DNA of 64,000 nucleotides from Salinisphaeraceae bacterium (lineage in GTDB: Bacteria > Pseudomonadota > Gammaproteobacteria > Nevskiales > Salinisphaeraceae), in the NCBI GenBank assembly GCA_002683405.1, contig NYTH01000030.1, forward strand, positions 33,300 to 97,299, in the 5' to 3' direction. The position numbers and the translations under genes are program-made. How positions within the stretch are numbered: the first letter of the stretch is position 1; each line of letters starts with the position of its first letter. Under the pieces are notes generated by a model. That model ran no database searches, had not been told where the DNA came from, and saw only the letters and a list, made by a program, of their open reading frames with translations. This document shows positions 43,618 to 50,936 of the stretch, one piece after another.

Positions 43618-44715
43618 TTATCGGCCATCGGGCGGCAATTCATCAACCCCGCGCGTGAACAGGTCGGGCTGTTCGGTCAGCGACGACAGCGATACCAGCG
43701 AGCCGACCTGCATACCCACCAGCCGGACCGGACGGCGTCCGGCCTGCGTTTTCTCCAGCAAGCCCGGCAGCGCCGCGCGCAGCTCGTCGGCGCGGGCCAC
43801 CGGGCGGCTGAAACGCCGGCTGCGGGTAATTTTGCGGAAATCGGCGTAGGTCAGCTTGAGCGTCACGCCGTAGGCGGCCAGGGCGCGCGTCGACAGGCGC
43901 TGCGCGATTTTGTCCGCCATGGGCGACAGGCGTTCCAGCAGCGCCTGCGGGTCCAGCTGATCGGCATCGAACGTGGTTTCCGCGCCAATCGACTTGGCCG
44001 GACGATCGGGCTCCACGAGGCGCTCGTCCCGGCCCGCCGCGCGTGCCTTCAGACGCAAACCGTTGCGCCCGAAACGCGCGCGGAGCAAATCGGCATCCGC
44101 ACGCGCGAGCTCAACGCAGTCTGTAATACCCATCGCCTTCAGCCGCTCTCCGGTGCGCGGCCCGACACCGGGAAGCTTGCTGACCGGCAGTTCGGCCATG
44201 ACCGCGGCGATTCGCTCGGGCGGGACAACCGTCAGCCCGTCGGGCTTGTTCATGGCAGAAGCCAACTTGGCCAGCAGCTTGTTGCTGGATACGCCGGCCG
44301 AGGCCGTCAGCCCGGTCTGATCGAAAATCCGCTGCTTTATCTGTCGCGCAATCAGCGTGGCCGAGCCCTGCAGCTGCTCGCAGCCGGTTACGTCCAGATA
44401 CGCCTCGTCCAGCGCAAGCGGCTCCACCAGCGCGGTATAGGACAGGAAAATGGCGCGAATTTCGGCCGAAATGGCGCGATAGACGTCGAACCGCGGCCGT
44501 ACGAAGGCCAGATTGGGGCAAAGCCGCCGGGCGCGGGCGGCCGCCATGGCCGAGTGCACACCGAATGCCCGCGCTTCGTAGCTGGCAGCGGCCACGACGC
44601 CACGTCCGTCGGGGTTGCCGCCCACCGCCACCGGCCGTCCGGCCAGCGACGGATCGTCGCGCTGTTCCACCGAGGCGTAGAACGCATCCATGTCCACGTG
44701 GATAATCTTGCGCAT
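43618..44715 (-). CDS. dinB: DNA polymerase IV
   Basis: The 365-residue Y-family translesion polymerase starts MRKIIHVDMDAFYASVEQRD, with catalytic Asp8. It contains the steric-gate Phe12-Tyr13 pair, ALDEAYLDVT (second acidic pair), SAGVSSNKLLAKLAS and the little-finger region at the C-terminus. It extends DNA across damage, often with SOS control; no LexA box is evident in this gene start because it is joined to the DUF2784 gene by TGATG. I use ATG 44715, not the TTG codon before it. Confidence 0.94.
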   Translation of the reverse strand: MRKIIHVDMDAFYASVEQRDDPSLAGRPVAVGGNPDGRGVVAAASYEARAFGVHSAMAAARARRLCPNLAFVRPRFDVYRAISAEIRAIFLSYTALVEPLALDEAYLDVTGCEQLQGSATLIARQIKQRIFDQTGLTASAGVSSNKLLAKLASAMNKPDGLTVVPPERIAAVMAELPVSKLPGVGPRTGERLKAMGITDCVELARADADLLRARFGRNGLRLKARAAGRDERLVEPDRPAKSIGAETTFDADQLDPQALLERLSPMADKIAQRLSTRALAAYGVTLKLTYADFRKITRSRRFSRPVARADELRAALPGLLEKTQAGRRPVRLVGMQVGSLVSLSSLTEQPDLFTRGVDELPPDGR

Positions 44716-45092
44716 CAACGCATCTCAGCGCGCGCATCGCGCCAGTTCAGATAAGCCGAAGCGCTCAGCGCCAGCAGATAGCCCGCTACCGTGACGGCAT
44801 CGGCCAGCCGGGCCTCCGGCTGCCAACCGAGCCATCGCTCGGTCATGTAGACCATGTACGATGGCGGTAGCTGCGTTGCCCCCTGCGCGCTCAGTACCTG
44901 ATAATGCCAGTCGGTGAGCGGGCAGTAGCCAATGCCATGGAACAGGCCCAGCACCGTCCAGCTCAGCCCCGTTGCCAGCAACAGCAGCAGATTGGCGCGC
45001 CGGGTTCTGCGCGCCACCCACCCGAGCATGTTGAACAGGATCACGACGCTGTGAAGGACGATAAACAGCAGATCAAGTGGCCCGTAGATCAC
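44715..45092 (-). CDS. DUF2784 membrane protein
   Basis: The 125-residue product has four hydrophobic segments (LLFIVLHSVVILFNMLGWVA, NLLLLLATGLSWTVLGLF and two towards the C-terminus) and the family signature LGLFHGIGYCPLTDWH. Function is unknown. GTG 45092 is favoured since GAGG lies seven bases upstream and the protein then begins VIYGPLD-, as relatives do; ATG 45125 is an alternative. It is co-translated with dinB (TGATG) and divergent from the ParM-like gene. Confidence 0.78.
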   Translation of the reverse strand: MIYGPLDLLFIVLHSVVILFNMLGWVARRTRRANLLLLLATGLSWTVLGLFHGIGYCPLTDWHYQVLSAQGATQLPPSYMVYMTERWLGWQPEARLADAVTVAGYLLALSASAYLNWRDARAEMR

Positions 45093-45175
45093 GCCACGGC
45101 CTCGCGGCTGCCGCTGTCCGTCCATACCCTTTTCATGCGGGCAGATTATGCCTGCCGGACACGGCCGCCGTCGGC

Positions 45176-46195
45176 ATGAGCGAGAACATCGTCGGGCTGG
45201 ATATCGGATTCGGCTTCACCAAGGCCAGCAATGGCCACCGGCAGTGGTTGTTCAAATCGGTGGCCGGCCGGCCACCCGAGAACATGCCGCCGCTCACGCG
45301 CGCCGTGGCCGGCGAAGACTTCTACACGCAGGATATCGAACTGGACGGCGAGCGTTACCTCGTGGGCGAGAGCGCCGAACGATTCGCGCCGCAGCGCGCC
45401 GCTGCCCTGGAGCAGGAGGATCTGCTGAAAATCACGGCGCGACCCTGCGGGCTCGCCGCGCTGGCCCGGATGGCCGCCGGGAACGGTCCCATCAGCGTGG
45501 TCACGGGCCTGCCGGTCAGCTATTTCAGGGACTACCACCAGAAACTGGCCCACTTGCTGCTCGGCTGGCACGAGATTGCCTGCAGCGATGGCCACTCAGG
45601 CCGTATCAGCCGGCGCTTTCACGTGGAGCGTATTCGCGTCATTCCGCAGCCCTTCGGGTCGGTCTACGCGCTGCTGCTCAACGATCTGGGCCGCGTTGTC
45701 CGGCCCGCACTCACCCGTCAGCGGCTGGGCGTCGTCGACGTGGGCTATCGCACCGCCGATTTCTGCATCTGCGACCAGACCCGGTTGGCCGACGAGGGCC
45801 TGGGCAGCAGTGACGAAGGCATGTTCGGGGCCTACCAGCGCATTGCCGACGCCATCGAGCAGGCCAGCGGACGGCGAATCGAACTGTTCCGGCTACACGA
45901 GGCCATTGCGGCCGGGTCGATCACCGTGGACGACACGGTGTTTGATCTGAGCGGCATCTGCTCGCGCGAGTTCGCTCGCCTGGCCGCCACGCTGGGCACG
46001 CGGCTGCGGAAACTCTGGGATATGGAGCACGACCTGGACGGCGTCGTGATTACCGGGGGCGGCGGCGCGGTGCTCGAACCCTATCTGCGCAAGGTTCTGC
46101 CCGGCCGCATCATCGGCTCGAAAAAAGCCGCAGACGCCCGCCTGGGCAATGTCCGCGGCTACTGGCGCTACGGCGTGCAGCTCTGGCAGAGTTGA
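45176..46195 (+). CDS. chromosomal ParM/StbA-like actin-fold ATPase
   Basis: The 339-residue protein has the actin ATPase motifs in order: phosphate 1 DIGFGFTK (9-16), phosphate 2 VVDVGYRTAD (186-195) and the adenosine motif VITGGGG (291-297). It ends with the ParM-style KKAADARLGNVRGYWRYG. ParM filaments push plasmids apart with ParR and a parC site; no ParR gene or iteron array is seen here, so a plasmid-partition role is not supported. It may form filaments in another process. ATG 45176 (MSENIVGLDIG) is chosen on the family start. Confidence 0.82.
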   Translation: MSENIVGLDIGFGFTKASNGHRQWLFKSVAGRPPENMPPLTRAVAGEDFYTQDIELDGERYLVGESAERFAPQRAAALEQEDLLKITARPCGLAALARMAAGNGPISVVTGLPVSYFRDYHQKLAHLLLGWHEIACSDGHSGRISRRFHVERIRVIPQPFGSVYALLLNDLGRVVRPALTRQRLGVVDVGYRTADFCICDQTRLADEGLGSSDEGMFGAYQRIADAIEQASGRRIELFRLHEAIAAGSITVDDTVFDLSGICSREFARLAATLGTRLRKLWDMEHDLDGVVITGGGGAVLEPYLRKVLPGRIIGSKKAADARLGNVRGYWRYGVQLWQS

Positions 46196-46218
46196 GCTGC
46201 GCCCGCGCAGGCGCGGTT

Positions 46219-46623
46219 TCAGCGATACTTGTGAAAATGCAGCTGGCCGCGGCGGTCGCGAGTGTAGTAGCCGCCGTGCGGGGGGTAATGAAACTGTCCG
46301 CCCTGCCAGCCGGCCGGCGGGCCGCCGTACTGGAAGAAACCGCTACCGTAGGACCGCCCGTAGCCGCCGCTCCAGCCTCGCTGCTGGCCGCGATAATGGC
46401 CGTAGGGCCGCTGCCCATAGCGCTGGCCCCGGTAATGTCGCGAGCGCCCATCATGGCCGCGCCGGTGGTGCTGCGGATGCTGCCCCTGATGTCCAAAGCG
46501 TTCATGGAGCCCGTAGCGTGAGCTGTTATCGTAAAACCCGCCGCGCTGTCCGGCGGTGGCGGCCGAAACGCCCGCCAGCACCAGATACAGCCCGCCGATC
46601 AATACTATGCGATAGCGGTTCAT
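46219..46623 (-). CDS. exported Gly/His/Arg/Tyr-rich low-complexity protein
   Basis: This 134-residue protein has a signal peptide (MNRYRIVLIGGLYLVLAGVSAATA) and a mature part of low complexity, rich in Gly, Tyr, His, Arg and Gln (HQGQHPQHHRRGHDGRSRHY). The C-terminal HPP/YY region carries basic residues. I do not recognise a family. His-rich composition suggests possible metal or polyanion binding, but this is inference. AGGAG lies eight bases before ATG 46623. It is divergent from the glycine-zipper gene across the phased operator at 46674-46712. Confidence 0.72.
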   Translation of the reverse strand: MNRYRIVLIGGLYLVLAGVSAATAGQRGGFYDNSSRYGLHERFGHQGQHPQHHRRGHDGRSRHYRGQRYGQRPYGHYRGQQRGWSGGYGRSYGSGFFQYGGPPAGWQGGQFHYPPHGGYYTRDRRGQLHFHKYR

Positions 46624-46673
46624 ACTCGACTCCTGCACCCATTCGGTTGAGGCTTACATCATCTACACCCGCC

Positions 46674-46712
46674 CTGAATTGATGCTGAATTTCTCGTTCA
46701 GTATTGGTTCAG
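46674..46712. promoter_or_regulatory. 11-bp-phased four-fold operator for an OmpR-type regulator (candidate)
   Basis: Four hexamers occur at exact 11-base steps: CTGAAT (46674-46679), CTGAAT (46685-46690), GTTCAG (46696-46701) and GTTCAG (46707-46712). The left pair, read on the minus strand, is ATTCAG-N5-ATTCAG. Direct hexamers with N5 spacing are the PhoP/PmrA/OmpR type of site. The two halves point outward to the genes at 46623 and 46786. An OmpR-type regulator lies 1 kb downstream. Confidence 0.6.
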
Positions 46713-46785
46713 TGGCCATCGCCTACCGTGGCTCCCGACATCGCAACAGGGTGTAATGCACGCCCGGCATCTTGAGGAGTCAGAC

Positions 46786-47304
46786 ATGCGCAGAATCATA
46801 GCAACAACTTTTCTTGGCGCGACCCTGGCCAGCCCGATGGCGCTGGCCGGCCCGGACATGGACCCCATATTCAACGTGACGCCCATTGCCGGCCAGCCCG
46901 CGCAGAACTGCTTCGAAACCGCCGGGCAAGACCGCAATATCGTCACGCGCGGCGCCACCAGCACCGCCGGCCAGACCATTATCGGCGGCGTGCTGGGTGC
47001 TGCAGTGGGCAACCGCTTCGGTGACGGCAGCGGCCGCGACATCGCCACCGGTGTGGGCGCCGCAGCTGGCGCAGCCGCGGGCGCCTGGAACGCCAACCGC
47101 ATGGAGCAGGCCCGTATTCGCGAGTGCCAGCAGGGCGCAAGCTACGCCAACAACGGCGGCGGCAACTATGGTGCCGGCAGCAGCGCCGACTATGGCCAGA
47201 CCTACGGTAGCGGCGGTTACGACGGTCGCAATCCCGGCTACGGCAGCACTCTGACCAGCGGCAGCTCAGGTGGCGGTTACGTCACCGACTACCAGGGTCG
47301 CTGA
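46786..47304 (+). CDS. exported glycine-zipper protein
   Basis: The 172-residue product has a signal peptide (MRRIIATTFLGATLASPMALA) and a short variable region. A glycine zipper with two possible membrane hairpins follows (GGVLGAAVGNRFGDGSGRDIATGVGAAAGAAAGAW at about 64-98), and then a Gly/Ser/Tyr-rich tail. Glycine-zipper 2TM proteins are envelope proteins of mostly unknown role. ATG 46786 has TTGAGGAG about 8 bases upstream. It is transcribed from the phased operator region. Confidence 0.78.
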   Translation: MRRIIATTFLGATLASPMALAGPDMDPIFNVTPIAGQPAQNCFETAGQDRNIVTRGATSTAGQTIIGGVLGAAVGNRFGDGSGRDIATGVGAAAGAAAGAWNANRMEQARIRECQQGASYANNGGGNYGAGSSADYGQTYGSGGYDGRNPGYGSTLTSGSSGGGYVTDYQGR

Positions 47305-47320
47305 TCGGCCCGGAGCACTA

Positions 47321-47349
47321 CTGAACGAGCGAAATACGCGGGTTACAAT
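47321..47349 (+). promoter_or_regulatory. candidate promoter of the PepSY-regulator-kinase operon
   Basis: CTGAAC (47321-47326) and TACAAT (47344-47349) with 17 bases between form a sigma-70-like promoter. The -35 CTGAAC is also the reverse complement of GTTCAG, one half-site of the operator at 46674-46712. The start codon is 20 bases after the -10. Confidence 0.45.
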
Positions 47350-47368
47350 GCGGTCATCAACGCGAAAC

Positions 47369-47710
47369 ATGACAAACACCATGTTCAACAAGCTTGTCAT
47401 GCCGATTGCATGCGCCCTGGGGCTGGTCCTCGGGGGCACGGGGCACGCCCAGGTGCTGAACCTGGGTGCGTCCGCGGCAACGGGCCGCGTGGATGTGCAG
47501 CTGGTGGAGAACTTTGCGCCGAAACCCTCGCGTTCGCTCCAGTCCCGGCCCGGCCTTTCGCCGGCGGAAGCCGCGCGGGAAGCCGTGGACAAACGCGGCG
47601 GTGGTCGCGTGCTGTCGGTGTCGCTCGATCGCAGCGGCGGGTCGGCCATCTACAAGGTCAAACTGATCCGGAACGGCACGGTGGAAATCGTCAGCGTTCC
47701 GGCGCAGTGA
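47369..47710 (+). CDS. PepSY-type exported protein preceding a two-component system
   Basis: The 113-residue protein has an N-terminal signal (MTNTMFNKLVMPIACALG...GHAQ). A PepSY-like region at the C-terminus (AAREAVDKRGGGRVLSVSLD...YKVKLIRNGTVEIVSV) follows. Small PepSY proteins often lie upstream of PhoPQ-like systems and may tune peptidase or kinase activity, but no function is proven. ATG 47381 is an alternative start. It is followed 15 bases later by the response regulator. Confidence 0.75.
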   Translation: MTNTMFNKLVMPIACALGLVLGGTGHAQVLNLGASAATGRVDVQLVENFAPKPSRSLQSRPGLSPAEAAREAVDKRGGGRVLSVSLDRSGGSAIYKVKLIRNGTVEIVSVPAQ

Positions 47711-47725
47711 CAGGAGCCGTCAGAC

Positions 47726-48421
47726 ATGCGCGCCTTGATCATAGAAGACGATCCCGACCTGCGTGAGCAGGTCACTGCCCAGCTCAGGGCGGAAGGGTTT
47801 GCCGTGGACAGTACCGGCGACGGAGAGGAAGGCCTTTTCTTCGCCGAGGAATATCCCATCGACGTGGCCATTATCGATCTGGGCCTGCCGGGCATTACCG
47901 GCATGGAAATCATTCGTGAGGCCCGCTCGCGCGGCCGCAGCTTTCCCATTCTCATCCTGACGGCCCGCACGCGGTGGCAGGACAAGGTGGAGGGACTGGA
48001 AGCCGGCGCCGATGACTATGTCGTCAAGCCCTTTCAGCCCGAGGAGCTCATGGCGCGCGTGCAGGCGCTGGTGCGGCGTTCGCGCGGCTGGGCGCGGCCC
48101 CTGCTCGAGTGCGGGCCGATCAGCCTGGACACCGCCCGGCAGCACGTGACCGTCAGCGGCCGTGCGGTGGAGCTGACCGCCTACGAGTACAAGGTGCTCG
48201 AACACCTCATGCTGCACGCCGGCGAAGTGGTCTCGAAAACCGAACTCACCGAACACATCTACGAGGAAGACGCCGAGCGCGACAGCAACGTCATCGAGGT
48301 GTTCATTCGCCGGCTGCGTCAGAAACTGGACCCCGAAGGCGCCGAGCAGCCCATCGAGACCCTGCGCGGCCGCGGCTATCGGCTCAGCTACGACCCGCCT
48401 GCCCGGCAGGCCGCTCACTGA
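47726..48421 (+). CDS. OmpR/PhoP-family response regulator
   Basis: The 231-residue regulator has a receiver domain with acidic Asp8/Asp9, phospho-acceptor Asp51, Thr80 and Lys102, and a winged-helix DNA-binding domain (LTAYEYKVLEHLMLHAGEVVSKTELTEHIY, then IRRLRQKLD and RGRGYRLSY). It should bind direct repeats in target promoters; the 11-bp-phased site at 46674-46712 is the obvious local candidate. It lies with its PepSY protein and kinase in one operon. Confidence 0.93.
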   Translation: MRALIIEDDPDLREQVTAQLRAEGFAVDSTGDGEEGLFFAEEYPIDVAIIDLGLPGITGMEIIREARSRGRSFPILILTARTRWQDKVEGLEAGADDYVVKPFQPEELMARVQALVRRSRGWARPLLECGPISLDTARQHVTVSGRAVELTAYEYKVLEHLMLHAGEVVSKTELTEHIYEEDAERDSNVIEVFIRRLRQKLDPEGAEQPIETLRGRGYRLSYDPPARQAAH

Positions 48422-48465
48422 TTGCCACGCTATCGGGCGAGATCGGCGGTCTGTAATCTGGCCGC

Positions 48466-49806
48466 ATGAATTCGCTTCGCGCCCGTCTCATTGCCGCGTC
48501 CGGGGTGGTCCTCATGGCGTTCGTGGCCTTCACCGGCCTGGCGCTGGAGCGCGCCGTGCGCGAGCGGGCGCAGCTGGCCCAGCGCGACAAGATGCAGGGC
48601 CTCATCTATGCCCTGCTCGGCAACGCCGATATCGACAATGCCGGCCAGTTCGGCCTGCCGCCCGGGGAGTTGCCCGAGGCGGCGCTGACGCGCCCGGAAT
48701 CGGGCCTGTACGCCATGGTGCTGGACGGCGAGCGGCAGCCGGTGTGGCGGTCGCCGTCGCTGCTTGAACCGGTGTCCATGCAGCAGTTGCCCGCCGTGGG
48801 CGAAACCCTGTACGCCCGCACGCAAAGTCCACGCGACGAAGAACTCATCACGCTGGCCTTTGGTATCCGCTGGGTGGTCGACTCGGGTGACGACTATCGC
48901 TACACCCTGATCGTGGCGGAAGACGCCACGCCCCTGCGCCAGCAGATGCAGCGGTTTCGCGGCGTGCTGTGGCTGTGGCTCGTCGTAGCGGTCGTCATTC
49001 TGCTGCTGCTGCAGACCGTCATCCTGCGCTGGGGCCTGTCGCCGCTGCGGCGCGTGAGCCGATCGCTGGCCAATATCGAAAGCGGAGAAAAATCGCGCAT
49101 CGACGGCGACTACCCCGACGAAATCCAGCCGCTGGTGAACAATCTAAACGCCATGCTGGCCAGCGAGCAGCAGCGTCTGAAGCGATACCGCAACGCGCTG
49201 GGCGACCTGGCGCACAGCCTGAAGACGCCCATTGCCGTGCTCAGAGGCCTATCGGTAGACAAGACGCTGCCCGACGAGCACCGGCGTCAGCTTGATCAGC
49301 AGGTGGGCCGCGTCAACGAGATCGTCGATTATCAGCTGCAGCGGGCTGCCGCGGCCGGCAAGCGGGCGCTGGCCCCGCAGCTGGCCCTGGCGCCCGTCGT
49401 GCAGAAGATGGCGGGCGCACTGCGCAAGGTCTATCGCGAAGAGGGCACGCGCTTCGCGATCGATATTCCCGCGGACATCAGCCTGCCGATCGACGAAGGC
49501 GATTTGACGGAGGTACTCGGCAATCTCATGGACAACGCGGCCAAGTACGGCGGCGGTCGGGTTCGCGTCAGCGCCAGCCGCAAGCGCGGGCAGGTCGATA
49601 TCATGGTGGACGACGATGGCCCGGGATTTCCGGAAGACGCCGAGAAATTGCTGCTGCGCGGGGCGCGCGCTGATTCGCGCCGCGAAGGCCAGGGCATTGG
49701 CCTGTCGGTGGCCGCCGAAATCGTGGAGGCCTGCAACGGCCGGCTTGCTCTGGGGCGCAGCGATGCAGGTGGCGGCCGCGTGGCGCTGTCCTTCGCCACC
49801 CACTGA
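48466..49806 (+). CDS. sensor histidine kinase (PhoQ-like layout)
   Basis: The 446-residue membrane kinase has a first membrane helix (residues 9-28), a periplasmic sensor domain of about 135 residues, a second helix (167-185), a HAMP-like linker and the H-box HSLKTPIAVLRG with phospho-acceptor His250. The C-terminal ATPase domain has the N-box LMDNAAKYG, DDDGPGF and GIGLSVAAEIVEA. It should phosphorylate the regulator encoded 44 bases upstream. The signal it senses is unknown. Confidence 0.92.
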   Translation: MNSLRARLIAASGVVLMAFVAFTGLALERAVRERAQLAQRDKMQGLIYALLGNADIDNAGQFGLPPGELPEAALTRPESGLYAMVLDGERQPVWRSPSLLEPVSMQQLPAVGETLYARTQSPRDEELITLAFGIRWVVDSGDDYRYTLIVAEDATPLRQQMQRFRGVLWLWLVVAVVILLLLQTVILRWGLSPLRRVSRSLANIESGEKSRIDGDYPDEIQPLVNNLNAMLASEQQRLKRYRNALGDLAHSLKTPIAVLRGLSVDKTLPDEHRRQLDQQVGRVNEIVDYQLQRAAAAGKRALAPQLALAPVVQKMAGALRKVYREEGTRFAIDIPADISLPIDEGDLTEVLGNLMDNAAKYGGGRVRVSASRKRGQVDIMVDDDGPGFPEDAEKLLLRGARADSRREGQGIGLSVAAEIVEACNGRLALGRSDAGGGRVALSFATH

Positions 49807-49906
49807 GGCGCCGGTCTTTGCGGCAACAGCGCTTGCGTTTACCCTTTGACGGGCTCGCGTCGGCGCCGCCGCCCCGGGCCGCCAAAATTCCCACAGCAAG
49901 GCAGGC

Positions 49907-50413
49907 ATGGAAACCGATTCACAACCCGAACTTCATCTTGATCCGGAATCGCTGGACCCGCAGGCGCTGGCGCCCCAGACCTATCACAAGGTTGTCAGCC
50001 CGGCGCTGAAGGTCTGCGCCGACGTGGCGGCCGAGCGCAACGATCCGACGCTGGCGGCCGATATGCCGAGTATGCTGGCGCTGGTACACGTCATTGAATT
50101 CTTCCGTGAGCTGCATGATGAAACGGATGCCGAACAGGAAGAGCGGCTGCGACAGGCCGCCGCCTCGGCCTGCGTGATGGTACTGCGTGAAAGCGGACTG
50201 GACGACAACGCCACCGGGCAGTGCCTGGCGGCGCTGGAAGCGGCCTACGCACAGCTGGCTACGCACGATGTTTTCAGCAGCGCCCGCTACGCGTTGACCG
50301 AGGCCTGGGACCTGCTGAATCAGGACAGGCGCGAACCGGCCCTCGAAACCATCAAGGGGGCCGTGGTGCGCATCGTCATGGCCATCGATGCCTGGCAGGA
50401 AAAACGACATTAG
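49907..50413 (+). CDS. uncharacterised helical protein
   Basis: I do not recognise this 168-residue acidic protein. It lacks a signal peptide and membrane segments, is rich in Ala, Leu and Glu, and should be largely alpha-helical (MLALVHVIEFFRELHDETDA, AACVMVLRES-type helices). It lies after the two-component operon and before a MaoC gene. A hairpin at 50419-50436 follows its stop. Confidence 0.7.
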   Translation: METDSQPELHLDPESLDPQALAPQTYHKVVSPALKVCADVAAERNDPTLAADMPSMLALVHVIEFFRELHDETDAEQEERLRQAAASACVMVLRESGLDDNATGQCLAALEAAYAQLATHDVFSSARYALTEAWDLLNQDRREPALETIKGAVVRIVMAIDAWQEKRH

Positions 50414-50418
50414 AACGG

Positions 50419-50436
50419 AGCGCGCCAATGCGCGCT
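50419..50436 (+). terminator. short hairpin between two genes
   Basis: AGCGCGC (50419-50425) and GCGCGCT (50430-50436) form a perfect 7-bp stem with a CAAT loop. It lies just after the gene ending at 50413 and 26 bases before the MaoC start. No strong T-run follows, so it may only attenuate or stabilise RNA. Confidence 0.35.
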
Positions 50437-50461
50437 TGAACGACACCGAAGAGGAGATGAC

Positions 50462-50926
50462 ATGTCCGACAAAAGCCTGATCGACGACTGCCGCGACCGG
50501 ATAGACCAGCAACGCGTGGGCGAATGGATGCAGGTCACCCAGGACATGGTGAACCTGTTCGCCGACGCCACCCACGACCATCAGTGGATCCACACGGACC
50601 CGGAGCGAGCGAAAAAGGAATCGCCCTTTGGCGGTCCGGTCGCCCACGGTTTTCTGACGCTCTCCATGGTGCCGGTGCTCATGGGTGCGCAGGATGAGCA
50701 CGAGCCATTCCTGCCGCCCGCCAAACTCATCGTGAACTACGGCCTGAACAAGGTCCGCTTCCCGGCAGCCGTGCCGGTGGATGCCCGAATCCGCGGCGTC
50801 AGCGTGATCAAGCAGGTCGAAGAGATCGCTGGCGGCGCCCAGGTCATCGCGCAATGCAGCGTGGAAATCGACGGCGGCGAGAAGCCGGCCTGCGTCGCGG
50901 AAGTCGTCTTCCGCCTCTTTTCCTGA
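50462..50926 (+). CDS. MaoC-family (R)-specific enoyl-CoA hydratase-like protein
   Basis: The 154-residue hotdog-fold protein has the hydratase-2 motif: Asp39 and His44 in the D-x4-H arrangement DHQWIH, with FGGPVAHGFLTLSMV following. Such enzymes hydrate (R)-enoyl-CoA and feed fatty-acid or polyhydroxyalkanoate pathways, or act as generic dehydratases. AGAGGAG six bases before the ATG gives a strong ribosome-binding site. Confidence 0.85.
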   Translation: MSDKSLIDDCRDRIDQQRVGEWMQVTQDMVNLFADATHDHQWIHTDPERAKKESPFGGPVAHGFLTLSMVPVLMGAQDEHEPFLPPAKLIVNYGLNKVRFPAAVPVDARIRGVSVIKQVEEIAGGAQVIAQCSVEIDGGEKPACVAEVVFRLFS

Positions 50927-50936
50927 CCGGGCACCC

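Noticed and set aside
41628..43658. A 676-codon plus-strand frame over the Old Yellow Enzyme and AAA genes
   Set aside because: It spans two real minus-strand genes and has no recognisable domain.
45612..45627. A parS-like core (TTTCACGTG) inside the ParM-like gene
   Set aside because: Only 11 of 16 consensus positions match, the arms are not symmetric and it lies in coding sequence.
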